This document shows, piece by piece, positions 1 to 7,043 of a DNA stretch of 10,602 bases. Position numbers and translations under genes: made by a program. The DNA is taken from positions 1 through 10,602 of the forward strand of contig DATIJJ010000084.1 of the NCBI GenBank assembly GCA_035478795.1. Reading direction: 5' to 3'. Every line of letters begins with the position of its first letter. The stretch's first letter is position 1. The notes under the pieces were generated by a model. That model was given only the letters and a program-made list of their open reading frames with translations, was not told where the DNA came from and made no database searches. Origin of the DNA: DATIJJ01 sp035478795. Its GTDB lineage: Bacteria > Pseudomonadota > Gammaproteobacteria > DSM-16500.

Positions 1-639
1 GCCTTTTTCACTGAGGAGAGCTGAATTTTGGATGCCGAGTTTGAGACAGGCTGCGGCATAACTCACTTTTTGCGTAATAAAATGGACGCCGCGACGTTCA
101 CTTTCATGATTGAATAAAATCCCGCAACTGATGAACATGCCGTAACTTTTTCGATAAATACTCGCGATATTGTGTGCATACAATTTCGCAGCTGCATAAG
201 GATTAATCGGATGAAACGGTGTGTTTTCATGTTGAGGCGATTCGACAACATCACCAAACATTTCAGAAGACGATGCCTGATAGATTCGACAATCCGGTTT
301 TAGTTGCCGGATCGTATCAAATAACAGATGTGCACCCAGACCGTTGATGCGAGTCGTTTCAATCGCACATCGCCAGGAGTCCCCCGGATAGGATTGCGAA
401 GCGAGGTTGTAGACTTCATCCGGTTGTGTTTGCTGGATGGCGGCATAAATGGCACTCGCATCAGCCAGATCGCCTTGCACAAATTCAAGGTCGTTTCGAA
501 TGGATTCGATGTTGGCTGAAATGTGGGAGTGGTTGTTTTTAACAAGGCCCACGACGCGGTAATTTTTTTGCAGTAATAATTCGGCGAGGTAGGAGCCGTC
601 CTGGCCTGAGATGCCGGTGATCAGGGCGGTTTTCATCAT
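1..639 (-). CDS. gmd: GDP-mannose 4,6-dehydratase (partial, C-terminus beyond window)
   Basis: Cytoplasmic extended short-chain dehydrogenase that converts GDP-D-mannose to GDP-4-keto-6-deoxy-D-mannose, the precursor of GDP-rhamnose, GDP-fucose and related 6-deoxyhexoses. The 213 visible residues begin with the NAD(P)-binding motif TGISGQDGSYLAELLL (8-23). They also show the family's SSSEMFG (123-129) with the catalytic Ser/Glu region, the YxxxK pair Y148/K152, and GILFNHES followed by an RRG segment (173-184), which is typical of Gmd. Family length is about 320-370 residues, so roughly 110-150 C-terminal residues lie left of the window. The start at 639 is preferred over the adjacent in-frame ATG at 636 because a GAGAG Shine-Dalgarno sits 8 nt upstream of it. 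The gene begins 27 nt after the 970-aa glycosyltransferase and looks like the distal gene of the same minus-strand transcript. No GDP-4-keto-6-deoxymannose reductase is visible nearby. The family call is firm. Confidence 0.95.
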   Translation of the reverse strand, partial: MMKTALITGISGQDGSYLAELLLQKNYRVVGLVKNNHSHISANIESIRNDLEFVQGDLADASAIYAAIQQTQPDEVYNLASQSYPGDSWRCAIETTRINGLGAHLLFDTIRQLKPDCRIYQASSSEMFGDVVESPQHENTPFHPINPYAAAKLYAHNIASIYRKSYGMFISCGILFNHESERRGVHFITQKVSYAAACLKLGIQNSALLSEKG

Positions 640-666
640 GTTGTGAACTCTCTTTCTGTCATCGGA

Positions 667-3579
667 TTACTCGCTTCCATTTTGTCGTGAAGAGGACGTG
701 GATGTTTCATTCAGTATGTTATTGATCCGATATTCCTGATGACTCGCATGTCGTTTTAATTGAGACATTTTTTTAAACGTTTCGGGAAAACAGGATTTAA
801 AAAGAAAGGCACTCACTTTTTCGTGATGTTTTGCCGGGCAGATAAATTTATAGGTTGCGCGAATGATATTCAGCTGGAAAAAATAAATCTTTTTAATGAT
901 GTGTTTGATAGTATGCGTCAGCTTACCTGAGATGGGATCCCGGATCAGCCCCATCGTGGCAGCATTTGTCGATGCCAGTTTTCCCGTCATGCGAGGTGTA
1001 AATATTTTCTCAAAGACTTTTTCACTGGCAGATAAGGCGCGCGCTTTTCTTAACAATTCCGGCGCGGCATGAGCAAATTCTTTTATTTGTTTGAGGACGG
1101 CATCTGGCGAAAACATTTTTTCTGCGATAATTCGTTGATTCGCAGAAATGGTTTTTGCGTATTCGATATCATCCAGACAACGTTGCATGATTGTTTTTGC
1201 TTCGAGAAAGTCGCTGCAGATGCCGGAATTTTCCAGTTGTCCTTTTGGAATAATGCGCAAAATTTCCTGTGCCATGCCGGAATTTTCCATGAAGATAACC
1301 GGAATGCCCATGATAATGGCTTCAAGCGGCGTATAATGCGTGTGGAATGGACTGGTACCTGGATCAATCAGGCATCGACAATCAGTCAAAAGATCGAGAT
1401 ATTCCATATCATTTTTGATGGTGCCGGTCACACGTTTGTCTTGCTTCAGGATTTCATTCGATTTGTTATTTTTTCCGAGAAAACGCAGCGGAATGTCTCT
1501 GAAAACGTCGCAAAATTCGTGATAGATATCCGTCCAGTGCGGATTTTCATAAATGTAGGACAGTGCCGTATTACATATTCTGGCAGAAGCCTCGCCTTTC
1601 CATTGTCCGACTACGCGGCTGCGTGTTACGCACGGACCCACATGAAAGACATTTGTTCCAAGAATATTGCGATGCTCCGGACCATTCAGCGCGTAGAGCA
1701 TGAGCATGGTGGCATAACGAGCATCGTATTTTTGTAGCAGGGACAGATCTGCACCACTGTTTTTCGCCCATTCATCATACGTCATGATGTTCCCTTCACC
1801 ATAAACGCGAAAGAGGGTCAGGCCTTTAAACCAGGTGAGGACGCGCGGTACGGTGGGGAGCAAATTGGGAATGTAGATGATATCAATCCATTCATTCAAA
1901 AGAGCCGCTTCTTCATCAGAAACAACACCCGATCGGGCATTCAGATCGTGATAGCTCAAAAGATCAATCGCCTGAATTTTTTCAATCACAGAATCCGGAA
2001 TGGTGCAGGTTTCCCGCCAGTTTGGATATAAAGGGTGTGACGGATCATCCGCACCCGGTTCCTGATTTTTGAATATGTCCCAATGCGCTTTGACCGGGAT
2101 GACTTCAAAACCGGCTTCAATAAATAATGATACTTCTTCAAAACGCAAAACCCGATGAGAGGCGCCATAGAGAATTCTTAATTTATTTTTTTCTGTCATG
2201 CCTGTGTTTTTTGCCTCGTCAAGAATGTTTTCGTCAGTATGCCTTAATGTAATATGTTCGGGTTGCGTGATATGGTCATAGATCAAATTGGCGCTGGCGG
2301 AATAGGAAAACTGGTTTAGCAGTTTCGCATGTTCTGCAGGCGGTATGACCATATTATCCTTGTTATCCAAAATCGCCTGGGCCAGTGTTTCGGGTGCGAT
2401 ATACGCTGGCAGTTCGATCACATATTCTCTGAAACACTTGTTAACAAATCCTTCTGTCGTAATACATTTCAATCCGAGTCCAAGCATTTCACTGACGATA
2501 CCCGACGCTTGTCCCATGGTCGGCCAGCGGAGTTGTACGGTGACATCCGCGCCCTTCATTAATGATAAAAGGTGTGTGGCATCCGGACTTTCTTCAAAAA
2601 TAATAAAAGCCTGTTCGTGGGGTGGAAGTGATTTCACATAATTTTTAACGCCATAGCCTGCCAATAACAGTTTTACATCCTGTTTTTGCCGTAACAAGGC
2701 AACAGCTTCGATTAAAATATCAATGTGCTTGAACAGGTTGGGAATACCAAAATGTGCAACGATAAAACTGTTTCCCGTTTCATAGAAAAGAGGCTCGATA
2801 TTGCGATAATCCGGAATCGGCAGCCAGGCGCTGATGTAGTGAATATCGCGGTTATTGACTTCATTTTTAATGAGCGGGATGCAATTTTCTGCATTCACAA
2901 TAATGTTGGTGCAACCGGTCAACTGGATCAGCGGGTTGATCATTCGAATATTTTTACCGAGCAGGTCCTCTGTCGTGACACCCGTCAGCCTGTCCATGGT
3001 TGGATAATAATTTTGAATAAAGTGCTGCCAGTTGTAATGGTGTTTGATAATCCAGTTATATAATAAATTGCTGTACATACCATCGTGAAAATAAAAATAG
3101 TTTCTTTCATGAAGAGAGCGGAGTCGAATGGCGGTTTCGAATGTTTCCAGATTATAAGGGGAATCGCCCAGCACAAAAATATTGGCCACGTAATCGAAAT
3201 GCGAATCCATGTCTGCATAACTTTTCGCATTAAACACACTCAGATTTTTTTGAGGAATGTTGACTGCTTTCGCCACTTCTTTCAGTACATACTCTGCGAT
3301 GGCAGAGCCTGGTGTTGGAAAAGTTGTAAAAACATGGAATTTATCTGGAAAAAGACAGAATGTTTTAAGCGAAAAGTCAGTGATGGCACTTTTTTTAATG
3401 TGTTGCAAATCAAAAAAAATGGCGATTTTTTTGGATGATTTCTTTTGCACGATGTCTTCAAAAAGGCATTGCTGGATTAACAGGGGAATATTGTCCGCCT
3501 GTTTATTTTCAGCTCCCGCGGTGAAATATTCCATGGCGTTCTTTAGAAACTTGAAAAAACTGCTTTTTTCCCTTTTCAC
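667..3579 (-). CDS. Large protein with two GT-B glycosyltransferase halves
   Basis: A 970-residue protein, probably cytoplasmic or peripheral, with two glycosyltransferase-like halves. Residues about 50-195 look like an N-terminal Rossmann-type acceptor domain. Residues about 260-400 carry a GT4-like donor half, with FIVAHFGIPNLFKHIDILIE (272-291), LLLAGYG (304-310) and GQASGIVSEMLGLGL (356-370), where E364 sits in the position of the conserved GT4 glutamate. A linker (about 440-464) leads to a second unit (about 466-830) that starts LRILYGASHRVLRFEE and has a donor motif HTHYTPLEAIIMGIPVIF (747-764). The last 130 residues are basic with no recognised domain. The start is GTG, supported by GAGGT 6 nt upstream; no ATG is needed. 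An internal ATG at 2199 (residue 461) falls at the linker but lacks a well-spaced ribosome-binding site. Two sequential sugar additions are plausible. Donor and acceptor cannot be read from sequence. Both halves could also be only distantly GT4-like. Confidence 0.85.
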   Translation of the reverse strand: MKREKSSFFKFLKNAMEYFTAGAENKQADNIPLLIQQCLFEDIVQKKSSKKIAIFFDLQHIKKSAITDFSLKTFCLFPDKFHVFTTFPTPGSAIAEYVLKEVAKAVNIPQKNLSVFNAKSYADMDSHFDYVANIFVLGDSPYNLETFETAIRLRSLHERNYFYFHDGMYSNLLYNWIIKHHYNWQHFIQNYYPTMDRLTGVTTEDLLGKNIRMINPLIQLTGCTNIIVNAENCIPLIKNEVNNRDIHYISAWLPIPDYRNIEPLFYETGNSFIVAHFGIPNLFKHIDILIEAVALLRQKQDVKLLLAGYGVKNYVKSLPPHEQAFIIFEESPDATHLLSLMKGADVTVQLRWPTMGQASGIVSEMLGLGLKCITTEGFVNKCFREYVIELPAYIAPETLAQAILDNKDNMVIPPAEHAKLLNQFSYSASANLIYDHITQPEHITLRHTDENILDEAKNTGMTEKNKLRILYGASHRVLRFEEVSLFIEAGFEVIPVKAHWDIFKNQEPGADDPSHPLYPNWRETCTIPDSVIEKIQAIDLLSYHDLNARSGVVSDEEAALLNEWIDIIYIPNLLPTVPRVLTWFKGLTLFRVYGEGNIMTYDEWAKNSGADLSLLQKYDARYATMLMLYALNGPEHRNILGTNVFHVGPCVTRSRVVGQWKGEASARICNTALSYIYENPHWTDIYHEFCDVFRDIPLRFLGKNNKSNEILKQDKRVTGTIKNDMEYLDLLTDCRCLIDPGTSPFHTHYTPLEAIIMGIPVIFMENSGMAQEILRIIPKGQLENSGICSDFLEAKTIMQRCLDDIEYAKTISANQRIIAEKMFSPDAVLKQIKEFAHAAPELLRKARALSASEKVFEKIFTPRMTGKLASTNAATMGLIRDPISGKLTHTIKHIIKKIYFFQLNIIRATYKFICPAKHHEKVSAFLFKSCFPETFKKMSQLKRHASHQEYRINNILNETSTSSSRQNGSE

Positions 3580-3585
3580 CCGGCT

Positions 3586-3590
3586 ACCTC
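3586..3590 (-). promoter_or_regulatory. Shine-Dalgarno site deciding a GTG start
   Basis: Read on the minus strand, GAGGT lies exactly 6 nt before the GTG at 3579. The next in-frame ATG is 15 codons further in and has no comparable site. This supports the rare start codon for the 970-aa glycosyltransferase. Confidence 0.7.
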
Positions 3591-3596
3591 AAATTA

Positions 3597-3651
3597 CAGC
3601 AAAAATTGGTATGAAGGATAAAGCAACCTGCCTGAAAAGTCAGCAAAAATT
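3597..3651. repeat. 11-bp direct repeat pair upstream of the 970-aa gene
   Basis: The sequence CAGCAAAAATT occurs at 3597-3607 and again at 3641-3651, with starts 44 bp apart (about four helical turns). Both copies lie in the only sizeable spacer of the minus-strand gene block (3580-3766). One copy is just upstream of the ribosome-binding site. They could be an operator pair or chance in AT-rich DNA. I see no convincing sigma-70 promoter or intrinsic terminator hairpin in this 187-nt spacer. Confidence 0.35.
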
Positions 3652-3766
3652 CAATGGAAGACAGAATACGCACCCACTGAGAAAAATAGCGTAACATCAT
3701 GAATATACAAGGATTTTTATTTTTTTGCATAAGGATCCATCGGGCCATTTTATATTAACTCCATGA

Positions 3767-4879
3767 TTAATAAAGAATTTTTGAAAACTGCTCTTTCAGG
3801 CGCTTTTGGAAGTTTTCAGTCGAAAAACGCCCGGCATTGGCCACGCAATTTTCGCGGGTCAATTGATCGCGACGGGTTTCAAACTTCCGGACGGCCTCAC
3901 AGATTGATGCAACGTTTTGTTCCGGAAAAAACACACCCGTCGGGTTTGGCTGGTCAAGACCCCGGACGGTCTCAAGCGCGCCGCCTTTTCCGTATGCTAT
4001 GACCGGTGTTCCTGAAGCCTGGGCTTCCACAAGAACAATACCGAAATCTTCTTCTGCTGCGAAAACAAAGGCACTCGCCCGTTGCAGGGTGTCGATCAGG
4101 ACATCTGTGGGCTGATAGCCCATCAGTTGAATATTCGGCCCTGCCTTCGATTTGATTTTTGCAAAATCAGGCCCATCGCCAATGACAATCAATTTTTTAT
4201 CGGGCATTGCTGTAAAACTTTCGACAATCAAATCCACTTTTTTATAAGGAACGAGGCGTGAGGCGGTTAAATAAAAATCTTCTTTTTTACCCGTCGGTTT
4301 AAATAAATGCGTTTTAACGGGTGGATAAATCACATCCGCTTCCCGTCGATAGGTTTTAAAGATGCGGCGTGCAATATAGTTTGAATTCGCAATAAAATGA
4401 TCGACGCCATTTGCAGTACGTTGATCCCAGATCCGCATTTTATGCAATAACCGTTTTGCAAAATAACCTTTAATGCCTTTATCGAGACCACTTTCTTTCA
4501 GATATTGATGTTGCAAATCCCAGGCATAACGCATGGGGGAGTGGACATAACTTACGTGAATCTGATCGGGCCCGGTAATGACACCTTTTGCAACAGCGTG
4601 CGAGCTTGAGATCACAAGGCCATACTGTGAAACATCGAACTGTTCAACGGCAAGTGGCATGAGTCCAAGATAGGATCGATAATATTTTTTGGCAAAAGGC
4701 AGATGTTGGATAAAAGACGTGTTGACGGATTTATTTTTCAGAAAATGACGGTCTTTTTGTTCCAGAAAATCGACGATCGCAAAAACATCCGCATCCGGAA
4801 AAGAGACGAGCAATTCTTCAAGAACACGTTCCGCTCCCGCGTAAGTGACCAGCCAGTCGCAGACGATTGCGATTTTCAT
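3767..4879 (-). CDS. GT4 glycosyltransferase, WbaZ/WbdB-like (probable mannosyltransferase)
   Basis: A 370-residue GT-B enzyme that would transfer a sugar, probably mannose or a related GDP-hexose, onto a lipid-linked O-unit at the cytoplasmic membrane face. Visible motifs are CDWLVTYAGAERVLEEL (7-23, glycine/acceptor region), YVHSPMRYAWD (111-121), IANSNYIARRI (163-173), YPPV (185-188), ASRLVPYKKVDLIVE (206-220), the E-x7-E donor signature E277/E285 within EEDFGIVLVE, and SGTPVIAYGKGGALETV (289-305). Length and motif order match the WbaZ/WbdB group of mannosyltransferases. An open frame runs upstream to 4966, but the ATG at 4879 is the natural start. It places the Rossmann beta-strand at the N-terminus, has GGAG 10 nt upstream, and follows the stop of the upstream membrane-protein gene by 1 nt (TGACATG), which suggests translational coupling. 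The family is certain; the sugar specificity is inferred. Confidence 0.93.
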   Translation of the reverse strand: MKIAIVCDWLVTYAGAERVLEELLVSFPDADVFAIVDFLEQKDRHFLKNKSVNTSFIQHLPFAKKYYRSYLGLMPLAVEQFDVSQYGLVISSSHAVAKGVITGPDQIHVSYVHSPMRYAWDLQHQYLKESGLDKGIKGYFAKRLLHKMRIWDQRTANGVDHFIANSNYIARRIFKTYRREADVIYPPVKTHLFKPTGKKEDFYLTASRLVPYKKVDLIVESFTAMPDKKLIVIGDGPDFAKIKSKAGPNIQLMGYQPTDVLIDTLQRASAFVFAAEEDFGIVLVEAQASGTPVIAYGKGGALETVRGLDQPNPTGVFFPEQNVASICEAVRKFETRRDQLTRENCVANAGRFSTENFQKRLKEQFSKILY

Positions 4880-4880
4880 G

Positions 4881-7043
4881 TCAGTTTTTCTCCGTCGAAA
4901 TGTTAAACCATTCCAGCGCACCGGATAATCCGGACGTGACCGGATCCGCTTCTGTATCAAATGCAATGGTGTTAATACCGGATAGCAATGTATTCATCGG
5001 AATGACGGCGTTAAATTTTCCATCACTGTCCCATTTTACATCCAAAGGATGCCCGTTGATGCGGATCCGCATCGTATCGTGAATGGCAGGTGTAAAGGCG
5101 ATAGAAAATTTTCCGCTTAAAAAATAGGGTTTTTGAGCAGGAACCAGATTGAATAATAAGGTCGACCGCTTATCGGATTTGAGAGCGGATGCATGGTGAT
5201 GAAAATAATGGATTGCCCAGTTGGCATCGTTCCAGCCACTTCCCTGAATGGGCTGTTCGAGACCCCACCAGTCACCGAATTGCCATTTGTATTGTGATGG
5301 ATCAATCGTCCAGAGTGATTGACTGAACTGGCCGGGTTCTCGCATCAGAATATTGCGATAGCGAATTGCGGTGACACTGTTACCTTCTCGCAGATCATTT
5401 CTATATTTCTGCAACGAAGCAACCGGTGTTACTGAAGCATCCGGGTTGATCGTGATGGCGATCAGAGTTTTTTTTGAAAAAATGATATCCGGCGGTTTTT
5501 TCGGATGAGGCATATTGGGTGTGGCAGTGGGCGTTGCAAATTGAAATCGCCAGCTGTTTTTATTTTCATGACAGGTGCCAAGGTGATTAAACGGGATGGG
5601 TGAACTCCATTCCGATCGCCATTCTCCGGTCGGTAGATAGCAAACTTCGATATGCTCAATCGGGTGGCCATAAAAATAGGTCAGTGCGCTTTCAAGACCC
5701 GGTGTCAATAACATCCACATATGATCCAGCCGATTGCTTTTATCAAAAATAACAAGCGTTTTGCCGTTCAGATTGCCATCAAAATTTTCAATCATATTTT
5801 TGAGCAGGGTACGCTGTATTCGGGAGAGTTCTGCATAATGATGAAATTGAAATAATTGTGCGCCTGTTCCAATCAGAATTAAAAAAAAGATTAATGGAGT
5901 CGTTAGCCATTTTTTCCAGTGAAAAAGCAGCATCAGGGCAGCTATCCAGACCATGGCAGCACCGGGTGTCGCAAACAGAAGAGTACGTTGACTGGTCGCC
6001 AGATGATAGGGCGATAATAAATAAGGCGCATAGCCTGCAATGAGTGATAACAGGCCGATTAAACCGAGACGCCAATATTTTTTGGAATGGGAATCTGTTC
6101 CGGTGTTTTCCTGATCTCGAATACACAATAAAAGAAACCCGGTAATCAAACCGGTTATCACGAAGAGATAGACATAACCCGTGCCACTGTATTCGTGTAA
6201 CGTCATGCGTAATGCGTCAAACCATCCGCCCAAAAGACTGCGCAGCATGCCGATTGAAAATAATTTCGGGAGAGAATGAAAAAAAAGAATCAGAGGATTT
6301 TGTCCACCCATCAGCGTATTTTGATAACTCTGGATTTTGGGCGAGATCATCACCCAGTAGACAGCATAAATGGCGAGCGGTGCGAGCCAGAGCATCGTCA
6401 CAAGAAAGCGGGATTTTATTAACTGCAGCGTTTCAAAAAAGCCCTGCCTCACAAAAAGTATCATGAATGGCAATAATATGAGGCCGCAGGCTGCTTCATA
6501 CATCCAGATTGAAAAGAGAAATAAAATGGAAGCAAAACAGGCGAGGATACCGGAAATAGCAGGTCGATTTTGCCGATAAGCGACTACACAGCAAGCACTC
6601 CCCATTAACAATAATGAAAGTGCTGAACTCACACCAAGCCCGCGGAAGGCCAGTTGCATGGTGTCAGCGGGAAATATTAAAACCAGAATGCCCATGAGGA
6701 TTGCCCAAAAGCGGGAGTTTGTCGCAACCCAAAGCAAGTAACAGGCTGAGAGACTTCGTGTGAGTAAAGCCAGAATGGTCAGGATATGCCAATAAAAAAA
6801 GGAATTGGGATCGAGCGCATAACTCAATGAAAGAGAGAATATCATCAATGGACGCAGCGCATGTTGCGCGAGTGCTCCAACGGTGTGCCCGAAAAAAACA
6901 GGGCCATCTGTAGTGAATACGCCGAGCAACCCCCATTCTTCCATGAGGCCGGTCATGGTGAATCCATAGGGTAGCCAGATCGCAAGAATAATGATAACTA
7001 ACGGAATGAGTGATAAAAATAAAAAAGGGATTTGCTTTTTCAT
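4881..7043 (-). CDS. Polytopic membrane protein with C-terminal beta-rich domain, GT-C-like (paralogue 2)
   Basis: A 720-residue protein I cannot assign to a named family. About 11 hydrophobic segments lie between residues 6 and 398, the first at 6-26. Immediately after it comes an acidic EEW (35-37), then a loop ending in HALRPL (61-66). An acidic pair after the first membrane segment is the usual layout of GT-C transferases that use polyprenyl-phosphate sugars on the periplasmic face, so that role is proposed by analogy. From about 400 to the end it is soluble: an alpha/beta part (GKTLVIFDKSN, 427-437), then a domain with YKWQFGDWWGLEQPIQGSGW (585-604) and beta-rich repeats ending near 715, resembling a carbohydrate-binding jelly roll. 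It is clearly homologous to the 683-aa gene upstream but carries about 49 extra residues near 470-520. Its ATG overlaps the upstream stop (TGATG) and no clear Shine-Dalgarno is seen, so coupled translation is likely. A polymerase or flippase-type role is not excluded. Confidence 0.85.
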   Translation of the reverse strand: MKKQIPFLFLSLIPLVIIILAIWLPYGFTMTGLMEEWGLLGVFTTDGPVFFGHTVGALAQHALRPLMIFSLSLSYALDPNSFFYWHILTILALLTRSLSACYLLWVATNSRFWAILMGILVLIFPADTMQLAFRGLGVSSALSLLLMGSACCVVAYRQNRPAISGILACFASILFLFSIWMYEAACGLILLPFMILFVRQGFFETLQLIKSRFLVTMLWLAPLAIYAVYWVMISPKIQSYQNTLMGGQNPLILFFHSLPKLFSIGMLRSLLGGWFDALRMTLHEYSGTGYVYLFVITGLITGFLLLCIRDQENTGTDSHSKKYWRLGLIGLLSLIAGYAPYLLSPYHLATSQRTLLFATPGAAMVWIAALMLLFHWKKWLTTPLIFFLILIGTGAQLFQFHHYAELSRIQRTLLKNMIENFDGNLNGKTLVIFDKSNRLDHMWMLLTPGLESALTYFYGHPIEHIEVCYLPTGEWRSEWSSPIPFNHLGTCHENKNSWRFQFATPTATPNMPHPKKPPDIIFSKKTLIAITINPDASVTPVASLQKYRNDLREGNSVTAIRYRNILMREPGQFSQSLWTIDPSQYKWQFGDWWGLEQPIQGSGWNDANWAIHYFHHHASALKSDKRSTLLFNLVPAQKPYFLSGKFSIAFTPAIHDTMRIRINGHPLDVKWDSDGKFNAVIPMNTLLSGINTIAFDTEADPVTSGLSGALEWFNISTEKN

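Noticed and set aside
1069..1737. Long plus-strand open frame (222 codons) opposite the 970-aa gene
   Set aside because: It is antisense to well-supported glycosyltransferase coding sequence, shows no domain, and has the composition of a shadow frame.
2199..2201. Internal ATG as start of a separate second glycosyltransferase gene
   Set aside because: The frame is open across the linker with no stop or frameshift, and the nearest GAGG is about 14 nt away, too far for a good ribosome-binding site.
3702..3707. TATATT on the minus strand as a -10 element for the 970-aa gene
   Set aside because: No acceptable -35 hexamer at 16-18 nt; only A-rich sequence is upstream, so it is not listed as a promoter.
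3709..3740. Possible intrinsic terminator after the WbaZ-like gene (GGAT...ATCC around a T-rich tract)
   Set aside because: The stem is only about four base pairs and the T-tract is in the loop on the wrong side, so it would not work as a terminator.
4880..4966. Upstream extension of the WbaZ-like glycosyltransferase by 29 residues
   Set aside because: The extension lies inside the 720-aa gene, has no homology to the family N-terminus, and the ATG at 4879 has a Shine-Dalgarno and sits 1 nt after the upstream stop.
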